7,455 nt of DNA from Alcanivorax sp. UBA4485 (GTDB lineage: Bacteria > Pseudomonadota > Gammaproteobacteria > Pseudomonadales > Alcanivoracaceae). Location of the stretch: NCBI GenBank assembly GCA_002389055.1, contig DGNT01000150.1:1-7455 (forward strand), in the 5' to 3' direction. Shown in pieces: positions 1-6,969 of the stretch. A model generated the notes under the pieces. It searched no databases, had not been told where the DNA came from, and saw only the letters and a program-made list of their open reading frames with translations. Numbering within the stretch: position 1 is the first letter of the stretch; each line of letters begins with the position of its first letter. The position numbers were made by a program, and so were the translations under genes.

Positions 1-1
1 C

Positions 2-94
2 ATCGGCGCCGGCATTGCCCTGGCCTGGGCGGGCACCGGCTTTCTGCTGGGGCGTGCCCAGCGGCGCCGGGAAGCGGACGGCGACTCCGGGTAA
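2..94 (+). CDS. C-terminal end of an unidentified membrane-anchored protein (partial)
   Basis: An open frame enters from the left edge and ends at a TAA at 92-94, giving 30 visible residues. They are a hydrophobic, Gly/Ala/Leu-rich stretch (IGAGIALAWAGTGFLLG) followed by RAQRRR and an acidic tail. This looks like a last transmembrane helix with a basic stop-transfer segment on the cytoplasmic side. Codon use (G/C at third positions) fits the neighbours, which supports a real gene end. The family cannot be identified from so little. The pattern resembles C-terminal sorting tails (hydrophobic helix plus Arg cluster), but the extra acidic residues after the arginines are not typical of those. 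It could equally be the last helix of a transporter. The next gene starts 71 bp downstream on the same strand, so the two may be cotranscribed. Confidence 0.5.
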   Translation: MGAGIALAWAGTGFLLGRAQRRREADGDSG

Positions 95-95
95 A

Positions 96-128
96 CACGG
101 CGTTTCACGGAAGGCTCACGCCGCCGTG
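96..128 (+). other. Inverted repeat between the partial gene and the YtkA-like gene
   Basis: CACGGCG at 96-102 is matched by CGCCGTG at 122-128, giving a perfect 7-bp stem with a 19-nt loop just after the stop codon of the first gene. No T-run follows, so it is not a classical intrinsic terminator. It may be a weak stem in the leader of the next gene or chance in GC-rich DNA. Confidence 0.25.
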
Positions 129-165
129 ACGACGATGTCGGGCTTGGACCACCGGGAGCCCGATA

Positions 166-621
166 ATGATAACCGCACGCTACTTGCCGCTTGTTGCCCT
201 GCTTTCCACGATGATCGGGTCGCCGTCCGTGCTGGCCGCCGGTGGCGGTGACGCCGCCGGCGCCGTGCCCGCCCAGGTGTTGAGCGAGCAGGGGCTCTAC
301 CGGGTCGAGGTGCGCCAGGCCCCCGAGCCGCTGCCCAAGGGCGAACACTTCAGCCTGGGTTTGCGGGTGGTGAGCATGGATAACCCCGACACGCCCCTGG
401 AAGCCTCCGCCGTCACCGTCGAGGCGGGCATGCGCCACGGTCGCGACGACGGCTTCGCCCACGGCATGCAGTCCGAGCCGGTGGTGAGCGTCCGCGACGG
501 CCTGATCCTGGTGGAAGGGCTTTATTTCCATATGGGCGGTGCCTGGACCCTGCAGGTCACCATCGACGGTGACGACGGCGAAGACCAGGCCTGGCTGACA
601 CTGCCCTGCTGCGGGGGATGA
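166..621 (+). CDS. Exported YtkA-like domain protein, Met/His-rich, possible periplasmic metal-binding partner
   Basis: This 151-residue protein has a clear signal peptide: hydrophobic core at about residues 6-20 and an AXA-type site after VLA-24. The mature part looks like a small beta-sandwich of the YtkA/FixH-like kind. It has a central segment with Met89, His91, His99 and Met101, then LYFHMGGAW at 119-127, a typical 'F-M-G-x-W' ending of that fold. Met/His clustering (M89, H91, H99, M101, H122, M123) is compatible with copper binding, which is inference. The protein ends in Leu-Pro-Cys-Cys-Gly-Gly, an unusual vicinal Cys pair in an exported protein. The ATG at 166 is preceded by GGGAG at 154-158 with good spacing. 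Its stop overlaps the start of the next gene (ATGA), so translation is probably coupled to the di-haem enzyme. No specific function is known from the sequence. Assignment to the YtkA-like family is by pattern only. Confidence 0.8.
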   Translation: MITARYLPLVALLSTMIGSPSVLAAGGGDAAGAVPAQVLSEQGLYRVEVRQAPEPLPKGEHFSLGLRVVSMDNPDTPLEASAVTVEAGMRHGRDDGFAHGMQSEPVVSVRDGLILVEGLYFHMGGAWTLQVTIDGDDGEDQAWLTLPCCGG

Positions 622-1877
622 GCAGGCTTTGCAAAGGCGCCGCCCTGGTCGCGGCGCTGGCCCTGGCGGTGTCGACGCCCTCCCAAGCCGCCAACGAAAC
701 CGCCTTCACGGACGCCGAGCGGGCCGCCGTGCGGGCGCTGGCGGTGTCGCCGGGTCACACCCCGCCGGAAGCGTCGGAACCGGCGTTGGCGGACTTCGGT
801 AAGCGTTTGTTCTTCGACCGCCGGCTGTCCGGGGACGGTCGCTTTTCCTGCGCCTCCTGCCACCAGCCGGATCGCGCCTTCACGGACGGGCTGGCCCTGC
901 CGGAGGCGGTCGGGCGCGGCACCCGCAACACCCCCACCCTGATCAATGTGGCGGACAACCCCTGGTTCCAGTGGGACGGCGCCGCCGACAGCCTCTGGTC
1001 GCAAATGCTGCTGGTAGTGGAGAACCCCCGCGAGCTGGCCAACGACCGCCTGAACCTGGCGCACACGCTGTATCGAAACGGGGATTTGCGCGCCGCCTAC
1101 CAACGCCGCTTCGGCCCCTTGCCGCCGTTGTCCGACGGCGAGCGGTTCCCCGCCCAGGGTTCGCCGCACGCCGCGCCGGACTCGCCCGGGGCCCTCGCCT
1201 GGCGGCGCATGACGGCGGCGGACCGGGACGCGGTCAACCGGGTGATGGCCAATCTGGGTGTGGCGCTGGCCGCCTGGCAGCGCCGGTTGATCCGCTACGA
1301 CGCGTCGTTCGACCGCTTCGCCGCCGCGCTGGCCGAGGACCCGGACCCGCCAACGAATAAAGCCTTCCCCGCCGCCGCCCGGCGCGGGCTCAAACTGTTC
1401 GTCGGCGAGGCACAATGCACGCTCTGTCACAGCGGCCCGGACTTCAGCAACCAGGCGTTTCATAACCTGGGCCTGCCGGTCGCCGACCACCGGGATACCG
1501 GCCGGGAACGGGGGTTGCGGCGCCTGACGGCGAGCCCGTTCAACGCCGCCGGGCCCTACGCCGGCGGCGATGACGACGCCGAGCGCCTGCGTTTCCTGCC
1601 GCCGCCGGAAAGCCTGCGTGGGGCCTTCAAAACCCCCAGCCTGCGCAACGTGGCGCGCACCGCGCCGTATTTTCACGACGGGCGCTTCGCCACCCTTGAG
1701 GAAGCGGTGCGGTTTTACCTGGCTCCGCCGGAAGGCGAGACCCTGGGAGAGCGCGAAGCCACCCTGGACCTGATCCCCGACCTCAGCGACCGCCAGGTGG
1801 CGGACCTGGTCGCCTTCCTGAAAACCCTGGACAGCGCGCCCCTGCCGGAGGCCGTTACAACGCCGCCGTCTCCTTGA
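618..1877 (+). CDS. Periplasmic di-haem cytochrome c peroxidase / MauG-like enzyme
   Basis: This 419-residue protein has a signal peptide (hydrophobic residues 8-19, cleavage likely after SQA-24). It has two c-type haem sites, CASCH at 78-82 and CTLCH at 267-271, the hallmark of the bacterial di-haem peroxidase/MauG superfamily. The N-terminal haem region reads 'GKRLFFDRRLSGDG...CASCH...RAFTDG', typical of the family. QWDG (W119) lies where the inter-haem tryptophan is found. The C-terminal domain has FKTPSLRNVARTAPYFHDG at 337-355. No methionine occurs after residue 210, so the C-terminal haem cannot have the Met ligand of classical peroxidases. Tyr367, in LEEAVRFY, sits where MauG-type enzymes have a Tyr ligand (inference). 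Classical peroxidases reduce H2O2 with cytochrome c, whereas MauG and MbnH oxidise residues of partner proteins. The gene starts inside the stop of the YtkA-like gene, pointing to a joint role. Its 3' end overlaps convergent gcdR by 23 bp. Confidence 0.92.
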   Translation: MSRLCKGAALVAALALAVSTPSQAANETAFTDAERAAVRALAVSPGHTPPEASEPALADFGKRLFFDRRLSGDGRFSCASCHQPDRAFTDGLALPEAVGRGTRNTPTLINVADNPWFQWDGAADSLWSQMLLVVENPRELANDRLNLAHTLYRNGDLRAAYQRRFGPLPPLSDGERFPAQGSPHAAPDSPGALAWRRMTAADRDAVNRVMANLGVALAAWQRRLIRYDASFDRFAAALAEDPDPPTNKAFPAAARRGLKLFVGEAQCTLCHSGPDFSNQAFHNLGLPVADHRDTGRERGLRRLTASPFNAAGPYAGGDDDAERLRFLPPPESLRGAFKTPSLRNVARTAPYFHDGRFATLEEAVRFYLAPPEGETLGEREATLDLIPDLSDRQVADLVAFLKTLDSAPLPEAVTTPPSP

Positions 1878-2763
1878 AGGCGCCGACCTCCGCCACCAGC
1901 CAGGCGCTGAAGGCGCTCAGGCTGGGGTCTTCCGCTTTGCGCTCCGGCAATACCAGGTGATAGGCCTTGGCGGTGCGGTAACTGTGCTGAAACGGCACCA
2001 CCAGCCGCCCGGCCTCCAGCTCCTGACGGATCAGAAAGGGCGGAATCAGCGCCACGCCCATGTCCTGCATGGCGGCTTCGGCGAGCATCGAGAACAGCTC
2101 GTAGCGGGGGCCGGCCATGTCCTGGTCCACCCGCAGGCCCAGCGAATCAAACCATTCCCGCCAGGCGTAGGGGCGCGTAGTCTGTTGAAGCAGGGTCTGT
2201 TCGGCGAGCTGCTGCGGGGTGCGCACGCCGTTGGCGTTGAGCAGGCGCGGGCTGCACACCGGCACCGGCTCTTCATGCATCAGCGCGGTGGTGCGGGTGC
2301 CCGGCCACTCGCCGTCGCCGAAATAGATGGCGGCGTCGAATTCGGTGTCCGCGAACAGGAACGGGCGGGTGCGGTTGGTCAGGTTCACGGTGATGCCCGG
2401 GTGGGCGTCGTGGAAGCGGCGCAGCCGGGGCAGCAGCCAGCGGGTGGCGAAGGTGGGCACCACCGCCAGTTCCAGGGTCTGGCCCGGACCGTGCTGGCCC
2501 ATCACCGCCAGGGTGTCGCGCTCCAGGTCGTCCAGGCGGGCGGTGACCCGGCGGCTGTAGGTGCGACCGGCCTCGGTGAGCTGCACGCCGCGCCGGGTGC
2601 GCCGGAACAGTTTGACGCCCAGGAAGTCCTCCAGGTTGGCGATCTGCCGGCAGATCGCGCTCTGGGTCAGGGCCAGTTCCTCCGCCGCCTTGGTGAAACT
2701 CTGGTGGCGGGCGGCGGCCTCGAAGCCCACCAGGGCGGTGGTGGCGGGAATTTTGCGTCGCAT
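1855..2763 (-). CDS. gcdR: LysR-type regulator of glutarate catabolism (GcdR)
   Basis: This 302-residue LysR-family protein is of normal length. An N-terminal winged helix-turn-helix lies at about residues 7-66 (FEAAARHQSFTKAAEELALT, then QIANLEDFLGVKLFRRTRRG and LTEAG). A linker helix follows, then a periplasmic-binding-protein-like effector domain from about residue 95 (LELAVVPTFATRWLLPRL). That effector start is typical of the GcvA-like subgroup. It is divergently transcribed from gcdH, the arrangement of GcdR in Pseudomonas, where it activates gcdH-gcdG in response to glutarate. The effector here is inferred from that context. The ATG at 2763 gives the usual N-terminus for the family, and only a weak GAG-type ribosome site precedes it. 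A CTTG-N7-CAAG dyad lies 11 bp upstream of the start, so autoregulation is likely. The last 23 bp overlap the end of the convergent di-haem enzyme gene, with no terminator seen between them. Confidence 0.88.
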   Translation of the reverse strand: MRRKIPATTALVGFEAAARHQSFTKAAEELALTQSAICRQIANLEDFLGVKLFRRTRRGVQLTEAGRTYSRRVTARLDDLERDTLAVMGQHGPGQTLELAVVPTFATRWLLPRLRRFHDAHPGITVNLTNRTRPFLFADTEFDAAIYFGDGEWPGTRTTALMHEEPVPVCSPRLLNANGVRTPQQLAEQTLLQQTTRPYAWREWFDSLGLRVDQDMAGPRYELFSMLAEAAMQDMGVALIPPFLIRQELEAGRLVVPFQHSYRTAKAYHLVLPERKAEDPSLSAFSAWLVAEVGAFKETAAL

Positions 2764-2773
2764 GGTTCACTCG

Positions 2774-2788
2774 CTTGGTATCTACAAG
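2774..2788. promoter_or_regulatory. Candidate LysR (GcdR) recognition site, CTTG-N7-CAAG
   Basis: CTTGGTATCTACAAG is a 15-bp interrupted palindrome that fits the LysR T-N11-A rule exactly (T2775 and A2787). It lies just upstream of gcdR and about 79 bp before the predicted gcdH transcription start. LysR proteins usually bind their main site in such a position and repress their own gene from it. Assignment to GcdR is inference from position. Confidence 0.5.
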
Positions 2789-2811
2789 TGACAAAATAGC
2801 ACAGGTCGGTG

Positions 2812-2822
2812 CGATTTAATCG
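2812..2822. promoter_or_regulatory. Candidate LysR activation site, palindrome CGATT-T-AATCG
   Basis: CGATTTAATCG is a perfect 5-bp-arm palindrome around a single central T, in an A/T-richer patch of otherwise GC-rich DNA. It ends one base before the candidate -35 box of gcdH, where LysR activators usually place their second dimer. Its centre is 36 bp from that of the upstream dyad, roughly three and a half helical turns. It differs in sequence from the upstream site, as activation sites often do. Confidence 0.4.
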
Positions 2823-2823
2823 T

Positions 2824-2853
2824 TTGAAGGCGGGCCTGGATTCTCTCTAGGAT
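2824..2853 (+). promoter_or_regulatory. Candidate sigma70 promoter of gcdH-gcdG
   Basis: A -35-like TTGAAG at 2824-2829 and a -10-like TAGGAT at 2848-2853 are separated by 18 bp, each matching four of six consensus positions. Transcription would start near 2860, leaving a leader of about 80 nt. An in-frame ATG at 2852 lies inside the -10 element, which argues for the downstream gcdH start at 2939. Confidence 0.45.
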
Positions 2854-2875
2854 GGCCCGCAAATCCAACAAAGAG

Positions 2876-2909
2876 CCCGGCTGGCGATGCCTGAAGGCGG
2901 CCCGCCGGG
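2876..2909 (+). other. Possible hairpin in the gcdH leader
   Basis: CCCGGC at 2876-2881 pairs with GCCGGG at 2904-2909. The loop between them contains a smaller GCC-TGAA-GGC stem (2889-2898). It sits in the predicted gcdH 5' leader, about 15 nt before the ribosome binding site. A stabilising or attenuating role is possible, but short GC stems are expected by chance in this composition. Confidence 0.25.
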
Positions 2910-2938
2910 AAAAATCCGGAATGAAGAGGACGAATTCC

Positions 2939-4122
<1,184 letters not shown>

Positions 4123-4126
<4 letters not shown>

Positions 4127-5349
4127 CCAAGGGCGCCCTGGACGGCCTCCGCGTCCTGGATCTGTCGCGGGTTCTGGCCGGCCCCTGGGCCGGCCAGATC
4201 CTCGGCGACCTGGGCGCCGAAGTGATCAAAGTCGAGCGCCCCGGCCGGGGCGACGACACCCGCGCCTGGGGCCCGCCGTATCTGAACGACGGCCAGGGCG
4301 CGCCCACCTCCGAATCCGCTTACTACCTGAGCGCCAACCGCAACAAGCAGTCGGTCACCATCGACATCACCCGCCCGGAAGGCCAGCGGCTGGTGAAAGA
4401 GCTGGTGGCGGAAAGCGACGTGCTTCTGGAGAACTTCAAGGTCGGCGGACTCAAGCGCTACGGCCTGGACTACGATTCCCTGGCGGCGATCAACCCGCGC
4501 CTGATCTATTGCTCGATCACCGGCTTCGGCCAGGACGGTCCGTACGCGGAGCGCCCCGGTTACGATTTTCTGATCCAGGGCATGGGCGGCCTGATGAGCA
4601 TCACCGGCCAGCCGGACGGTGAGCCCGGCGGTGGCCCGGTAAAAGCCGGCGTCGCCCTCACCGACATCACCACCGGTCTGTACGCGGCCATCGCGGTGCT
4701 GGCGGCGGTGAACCATCGCCATCAATCCGGCGAAGGGCAGCACATCGACATGGCGTTGCTGGACGTGCAGGTGGCCACCTTGGCCAACCAGGCGATGAAC
4801 TTCCTTACCAGCGGCACCGCGCCCGGGCGCATGGGCAACGCCCACCCCAATATCGTGCCCTACCAGACCTTTCCCGCCGCCGACGGCGACATCATCCTGA
4901 CCATCGGCAACGACGGCCAGTTCGCCCGGTTCTGCGAGGTCGCCGGCCGCCCGGAGTGGGCCAGCGACGAGCGCTACGCCACCAACGCGGCCCGCGTCGC
5001 CAACCGAGATACGCTGATTCCCGCCCTGCGCCAGACCACGGTGATGAAGACCACCGCCGAATGGCTGCGTCTGCTCGAAGACGCCGGCGTCCCCGGCGGC
5101 CCGGTGAACACCATCGAGCAGGTGTTCGAGGACCCGCAGGTGCGACACCGGGGCTTGCGCATCGATCTCTCCCACCCGCTGACGAAAAGCGTGCCCCTGG
5201 TGGGCAGCCCCCTGCGCCTGTCCGCCTCGCCGGTGCGCTACCAGACCGCGCCGCCGCTGCTCGGCCAGCACACCGGTGACGTGCTCGGCCAGGTGTTGGG
5301 CCTCGACGCCGCCACCATCGAACAGCTGCAACGCGACGGCGTGATCTGA
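4123..5349 (+). CDS. gcdG: Glutarate CoA-transferase, class III (CaiB/BaiF family)
   Basis: This 408-residue class III CoA-transferase has the family's N-terminal signature GLRVLDLSRVLAGPWAGQILGDLGAEVIKVE at about residues 8-38. It continues with NRNKQSVTID, LLENFKVGGLKRYGLDY and SITGFGQDGPYAERPGYDF. Asp214, in GQHIDMALLDVQVA, aligns by context with the Asp that forms the acyl-aspartyl intermediate in formyl-CoA transferase. The C-terminal AGVPGGPVNTIEQVFEDPQVRHRG is also typical. Family members use different acids. Glutarate is inferred here because the gene overlaps gcdH by 4 bp and follows it as in Pseudomonas, giving glutarate + succinyl-CoA to glutaryl-CoA + succinate. Human SUGCT is a relative that acts on glutarate and similar diacids. 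No independent ribosome site is obvious, so translation is probably coupled to gcdH. Length is normal and no key residue is missing. Confidence 0.93.
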
Positions 5350-5435
5350 ACCGGTCACAAATGTTCCAGAATCGTCGGCCGAAAACGTCGTAAGCTTAGT
5401 GATTCGATTTACCGTCGAGCAGGACAACGCCAGAC
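5350..5435 (+). promoter_or_regulatory. Intergenic region before the AraC-family gene
   Basis: This 86-bp gap holds an 8-bp palindrome TCGGCCGA at 5375-5382. It also holds three CGTCG copies at 5373, 5386 and 5413, the first two spaced 13 bp apart. It is less GC-rich than its surroundings, as expected of a promoter, but no convincing -35/-10 pair was found. No intrinsic terminator for gcdG is visible. AraC proteins often bind direct repeats, so the CGTCG copies are weak operator candidates. Confidence 0.3.
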
Positions 5436-6272
5436 ATGCACACCGCCAACTGGGTGGATTTCTCCAGGGACCAGGGCACCGGCATCGAGAGCATCCGCGC
5501 GCACTTCGAAGGGCACGCCTTCGATCCGCATTGGCACGATACCTACGCGGTCGGTCTCACCGAGCAGGGCGTGCAGCGTTTCCACGCCCGCCGGGAACGC
5601 CATGTCAGCACGCCGGGGCGGGTGATCCTGCTGGAACCCGGTGAGGTGCACGATGGCGTGGGCCCCGAGCCCGGCGGCTTTACCTACCGGCTGTTGTATC
5701 TGGACCCGCAATGGCTGAGCCGAGCCCTGGTGGGGTTGTTCGAACAGGCGCCGCCTCGGCACGAGATCGCGTTCGCCGCCACCCTGTCCGATGATTCCAG
5801 TCTGGCGCACGCCATCGGCAGTGCCTTCGAAGCCCTGCATACCGGTGATATCCGCATGGCGCGCCAGGCCGCCCTGGACCGCTTGCTGGACCGGCTTACC
5901 CGCCACGTCAGCTGGCGACAGCAAAGCGGTCCGTCGCTGATCATGCCCAGCCTGGCGCGCCGCGCCCAGGAGTACCTGCACGATCACATGATGGACGACC
6001 CGGGGCTGGACGACCTGGCCGCCGCTTTGGGCACGGACCGCTTTCGGTTAAGTCGTGCGTTCAAGGCCGCCTTCGGCCTGGCGCCCCATGCCTACCTGGT
6101 ACAGCTGCGGTTAGCCCGTGCCCGCCGGCTGTTGGCGGGCGGCTTTTCGCCGGCGGACGCGGCCGCCGCCGTGGGGTTCGCGGACCAGAGCCATCTGGGG
6201 CGCTGGTTTCGACGTGCGTACGCGCTCACGCCGGCGCAATACCGGCGCCTCTGCTCAAAGCTTCCAGACTGA
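5436..6272 (+). CDS. AraC-family transcriptional regulator
   Basis: This 278-residue cytoplasmic regulator has an N-terminal AraC-type cupin at about residues 15-90 (PHWHDTYAVGLTEQGVQRFH, then PGRVILLEPGEVHDG). A helical linker follows, and a C-terminal double helix-turn-helix lies at about 173-273. The latter contains LDDLAAALGTDRFRLSRAFKAAFGLAPHAYLVQLRLARARRLL (first HTH) and AAAVGFADQSHLGRWFRRAYALTPAQYRR (second HTH), both intact. The ATG at 5436 has AGGA at 5421-5424, somewhat distant (11 nt). The next gene downstream is a LysE-type exporter 52 bp away. AraC-LysE pairs are common, and the regulator usually controls the exporter in response to an amino acid or analogue. The ligand is unknown. 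Position after a lysine/glutarate pathway operon hints at a lysine-related ligand, but this is only inference. Confidence 0.9.
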   Translation: MHTANWVDFSRDQGTGIESIRAHFEGHAFDPHWHDTYAVGLTEQGVQRFHARRERHVSTPGRVILLEPGEVHDGVGPEPGGFTYRLLYLDPQWLSRALVGLFEQAPPRHEIAFAATLSDDSSLAHAIGSAFEALHTGDIRMARQAALDRLLDRLTRHVSWRQQSGPSLIMPSLARRAQEYLHDHMMDDPGLDDLAAALGTDRFRLSRAFKAAFGLAPHAYLVQLRLARARRLLAGGFSPADAAAAVGFADQSHLGRWFRRAYALTPAQYRRLCSKLPD

Positions 6273-6280
6273 AACGATGG

Positions 6281-6317
6281 CTCAGGCGACACTGGCCGGC
6301 CTCTGAAAAGGCCTGAG
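6281..6317 (+). promoter_or_regulatory. Inverted repeat before the LysE-family gene
   Basis: CTCAGGC at 6281-6287 is matched perfectly by GCCTGAG at 6311-6317, with a 23-nt spacer that contains the palindrome GGCCGGCC (6294-6301). The right arm includes the only ribosome-site-like GAG before the exporter start at 6325, so the stem would cover it in mRNA. It could act as a translational brake or an operator. Confidence 0.4.
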
Positions 6318-6324
6318 TGCTCTG

Positions 6325-6921
6325 ATGCAATCCTTACCTTCCTTTTTGCTGTTCGCCCTGGTCGCCGCCGTCACCCCGGGGCCCACCAATATCCTGGTAC
6401 TGGCCAACGCCTCGCGCCATGGCCCGGCCGCGGCCGTGCCGATGATGTTTGGCGCCAGTGCCGGTGCCGCCTCGGTGTTGCTGCTGGTGAGCAGTGGCCT
6501 GGGTGTGGCCCTGGCCGGGCATCCCCTGTTGCGGACCTTGCTGGGCTGGGCCGGGCTGGCCTGGCTGAGCGTGCTGGCCTGGCAACTGTTCCGCGCCGCC
6601 GGCGTGGACAGCGACCAGGCTGGCCGCGATGGACGTCTGGGGTTTATCGGTACCGCCGGTCTGCAGTTCATCAACCCGAAAGCCTGGATCATGGCGCTGG
6701 CGGCCACCGGCGTGTTCGCGGTCCCCGAGGGGGGCGATGTGGTGTCGTCGCTGTGGTACGCCGGGGTGTTCTTCCTGGTGGCGCTGCCCGGCGTGGCGGT
6801 CTGGGCCTGGCTGGGCAGCGGAGCCGCGCGTTGGATCACCCGGCCTGAAAGTCAGCGCCTGTTCAACCGGAGCATGGCGCTGCTGTTACTGGTGTCGGCC
6901 TGGTCCACCCTGCTGATCTGA
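6325..6921 (+). CDS. LysE/RhtB-family amino acid exporter
   Basis: This 198-residue inner-membrane protein has about six hydrophobic segments, roughly at residues 2-24, 38-62, 68-90, 107-133, 143-165 and 181-198. It has the family's N-terminal motif VTPGPTNILVLANASRHG (residues 17-33) and the mid-protein GLQFINPKAWIMALAA (112-127), both diagnostic of LysE/RhtB transporters. These export amino acids or related small molecules by proton exchange, and the substrate cannot be read from sequence. The ATG at 6325 begins the expected N-terminus. Its ribosome site is weak (GAG at 6315-6317) and falls in an inverted-repeat arm. The AraC-family gene 52 bp upstream is the likely regulator. A lysine- or 5-aminovalerate-type substrate would fit the nearby glutarate genes but is speculative. 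Length is normal for the family. Confidence 0.9.
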   Translation: MQSLPSFLLFALVAAVTPGPTNILVLANASRHGPAAAVPMMFGASAGAASVLLLVSSGLGVALAGHPLLRTLLGWAGLAWLSVLAWQLFRAAGVDSDQAGRDGRLGFIGTAGLQFINPKAWIMALAATGVFAVPEGGDVVSSLWYAGVFFLVALPGVAVWAWLGSGAARWITRPESQRLFNRSMALLLLVSAWSTLLI

Positions 6922-6950
6922 TTGGAGTGGGCACTGTCCATTGGTATGCT
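6922..6950 (+). promoter_or_regulatory. Candidate extended -10 promoter of the FAN1-like gene
   Basis: TATGCT at 6945-6950 is preceded by TG at 6942-6943, giving an extended -10 (TGN-TATGCT). TTGGAG at 6922-6927 is a weak -35 with a 17-bp spacer. Transcription would begin near 6956-6957, essentially at the start codon, so the mRNA would be leaderless or nearly so. Both elements match consensus only partly. Confidence 0.4.
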
Positions 6951-6969
6951 AGCCAAATGGACAGTGCCC
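6929..6969. repeat. Perfect 14-bp inverted repeat spanning the FAN1-like start codon
   Basis: GGGCACTGTCCATT at 6929-6942 is the exact reverse complement of AATGGACAGTGCCC at 6956-6969, with a 13-nt spacer (6943-6955). The spacer ends allow two more G-C pairs if one A is bulged. The right arm contains the nuclease start codon (6957-6959) and the spacer contains the candidate -10 element. No T-run follows on either strand, so it is not a standard intrinsic terminator. It may be an operator, a terminator-like roadblock for the exporter gene, or a stem hiding the start codon. Confidence 0.85.

Noticed and set aside
522..1676. Long minus-strand open frame opposite the di-haem enzyme gene (384 codons)
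   Set aside because: It is a GC-driven shadow. The + strand carries both CXXCH haem motifs and a signal peptide, while the minus frame reads as Arg/Gly/Val-rich low-information sequence.
1957..2799. Plus-strand open frame opposite gcdR (280 codons)
   Set aside because: The minus strand encodes a complete LysR protein. The plus frame is a Gly/His/Gln-rich antisense translation with no domain.
2852..2938. Upstream ATG extending gcdH by 29 residues
   Set aside because: The extension is basic and unlike the family N-terminus, its ATG lies in the candidate -10 box, and a good AGAGGA site sits 8 nt before the ATG at 2939.
6934..6964. LexA (SOS) box at the FAN1-like gene, from CTGT...ACAG in the inverted repeat
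   Set aside because: The gammaproteobacterial LexA site needs CTGT and ACAG 8 bp apart. Here they are 23 bp apart.
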